From Candidatus Rokuibacteriota bacterium (GTDB taxonomy: Bacteria; Methylomirabilota; Methylomirabilia; Rokubacteriales; CSP1-6), in contig JACPIQ010000075.1 of the NCBI GenBank assembly GCA_016188005.1, forward strand, positions 62,001 through 126,000: a stretch of DNA of 64,000 bases, given 5' to 3'. Made by a program: the position numbers and the translations under genes. Below are positions 63,632-64,000 of the stretch, in pieces. Within the stretch, counting starts at the first letter, position 1; every line of letters starts with the position of its first letter. The notes below the pieces were generated by a model. The model saw nothing but the letters and a program-made list of their open reading frames with translations, searched no databases and was not told the origin of the DNA.

Positions 63632-63661
63632 TTACAAGGAACCGGCGCTGTTGTGTATAAT
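63632..63661 (+). promoter_or_regulatory. Promoter upstream of mazG
   Basis: A perfect TATAAT (63656-63661) is preceded by TGTG, and by TTACAA (63632-63637) 18 bases upstream. The predicted transcription start lies about 17 bases before the mazG ATG at 63685. It is one of the few clear AT-rich promoter boxes in this GC-rich window. Confidence 0.65.
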
Positions 63662-63684
63662 GCCGCTCACCTCCAGGATCGTCC

Positions 63685-64000
63685 ATGGCTGACTCCGCCG
63701 GCGCCCTTTTCGATTCCCTGCTCTCCGTCATGGCTCGCCTCAGGGGCGAGGGCGGCTGCCCGTGGGACCGCGAGCAGACGCGAGAGTCCCTCAAACCCTT
63801 CCTGATCGAGGAGGCCTACGAGGCCCTGGAGGCCATCGACGAGGGCTCCACCGACCACATCATGGAGGAGCTCGGCGACGTGCTCTTTCAGGTGGTGTTC
63901 CACTGCCAGGTGGCGAGCGAGCAGGGCGAGTTCGCGATGGCCGACCTGCTCGGGCGGCTTCGTGACAAGATGGTCCGCCGGCACCCGCACGTCTTCGGCG
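63685..64000 (+). CDS. mazG: MazG nucleoside triphosphate pyrophosphohydrolase, N-terminal part (cut by window edge)
   Basis: The visible 105 residues read LFDSLLSVMARLRGEGGCPWDREQTRESLKPFLIEEAYEAL, with GCPWDREQT and EEAYE, and MEELGDVLFQVVFHCQVA with the EExxD metal motif. These are diagnostic of MazG. It hydrolyses NTPs and ppGpp-type nucleotides. The rest lies beyond base 64000. Confidence 0.96.
   Translation, partial: MADSAGALFDSLLSVMARLRGEGGCPWDREQTRESLKPFLIEEAYEALEAIDEGSTDHIMEELGDVLFQVVFHCQVASEQGEFAMADLLGRLRDKMVRRHPHVFG

Overview
The window is about 70 percent G+C, gene-dense and clearly bacterial. Three traits suggest a Candidatus Rokubacteria (Methylomirabilota-like) genome: a branched-chain amino-acid type ABC importer next to a DapA-family protein, a large dsr sulfur-oxidation locus in a high-GC non-proteobacterial setting, and a dnaK-dnaJ-hspR-lon heat-shock operon. 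That placement is inference from gene content only. The first and last genes (rnhB, mazG) are cut by the window edges.

Layout. 1-10.7 kb is housekeeping and transport: rnhB, yraN, a DapA-family lyase or aldolase, a DinB-like protein, a class III aminotransferase, a complete livKGFHM-type importer, a Spy-like periplasmic protein and comM. 11.3-17.3 kb is a first sulfur-handling block: exported rhodanese, four small DsrE/F/H-like proteins, a PMT-type membrane glycosyltransferase, a YeeE/YedE transporter, a TusA and a small Gly/Tyr-repeat membrane protein. 17.3-22.3 kb holds an FAD oxidoreductase, two radical SAM proteins and a family 2 glycosyltransferase.

22.6-38.4 kb is a nearly uninterrupted forward operon for dissimilatory sulfur metabolism: tusA, ferredoxin, dsrN, dsrE, three exported redox or copper proteins (heme-motif beta-propeller, Cox11-like/cytochrome c fusion, SCO1), dsrF, dsrH, dsrA, dsrB, dsrC, an RsbRD-like protein, dsrMKJOP, an Fe-S type Rrf2 regulator, and met8 plus cobA for siroheme. 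DsrEFH and no DsrD argue for the oxidative direction: sulfur reaches DsrC through TusA/DsrEFH, DsrAB releases sulfite, and DsrMKJOP exchanges electrons with the quinone pool. DsrA carries an unusual N-terminal Cys4 extension.

38.6-54.1 kb is a complete type I CRISPR-Cas locus on the minus strand: a 30-repeat array, then (reading right to left) cas6, a SEC-C protein, a UPF0158 protein, cas3, cas8, cas7, cas5, a toxin-antitoxin island, cas1, cas2 and cas4. Four points are unusual. The SEC-C and UPF0158 genes are translationally coupled into the operon. The Cas3 HD nuclease is C-terminal. HEPN/MNT and UPF0175/PIN modules sit between the effector and adaptation genes. cas1 is split by an in-frame TAG.

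54.4-64 kb returns to housekeeping: isochorismatase-like hydrolase, an unknown protein, lytic transglycosylase, lon, hspR, dnaJ (with SPD in place of HPD), dnaK, a membrane-anchored unknown, a DUF1844 protein and mazG.
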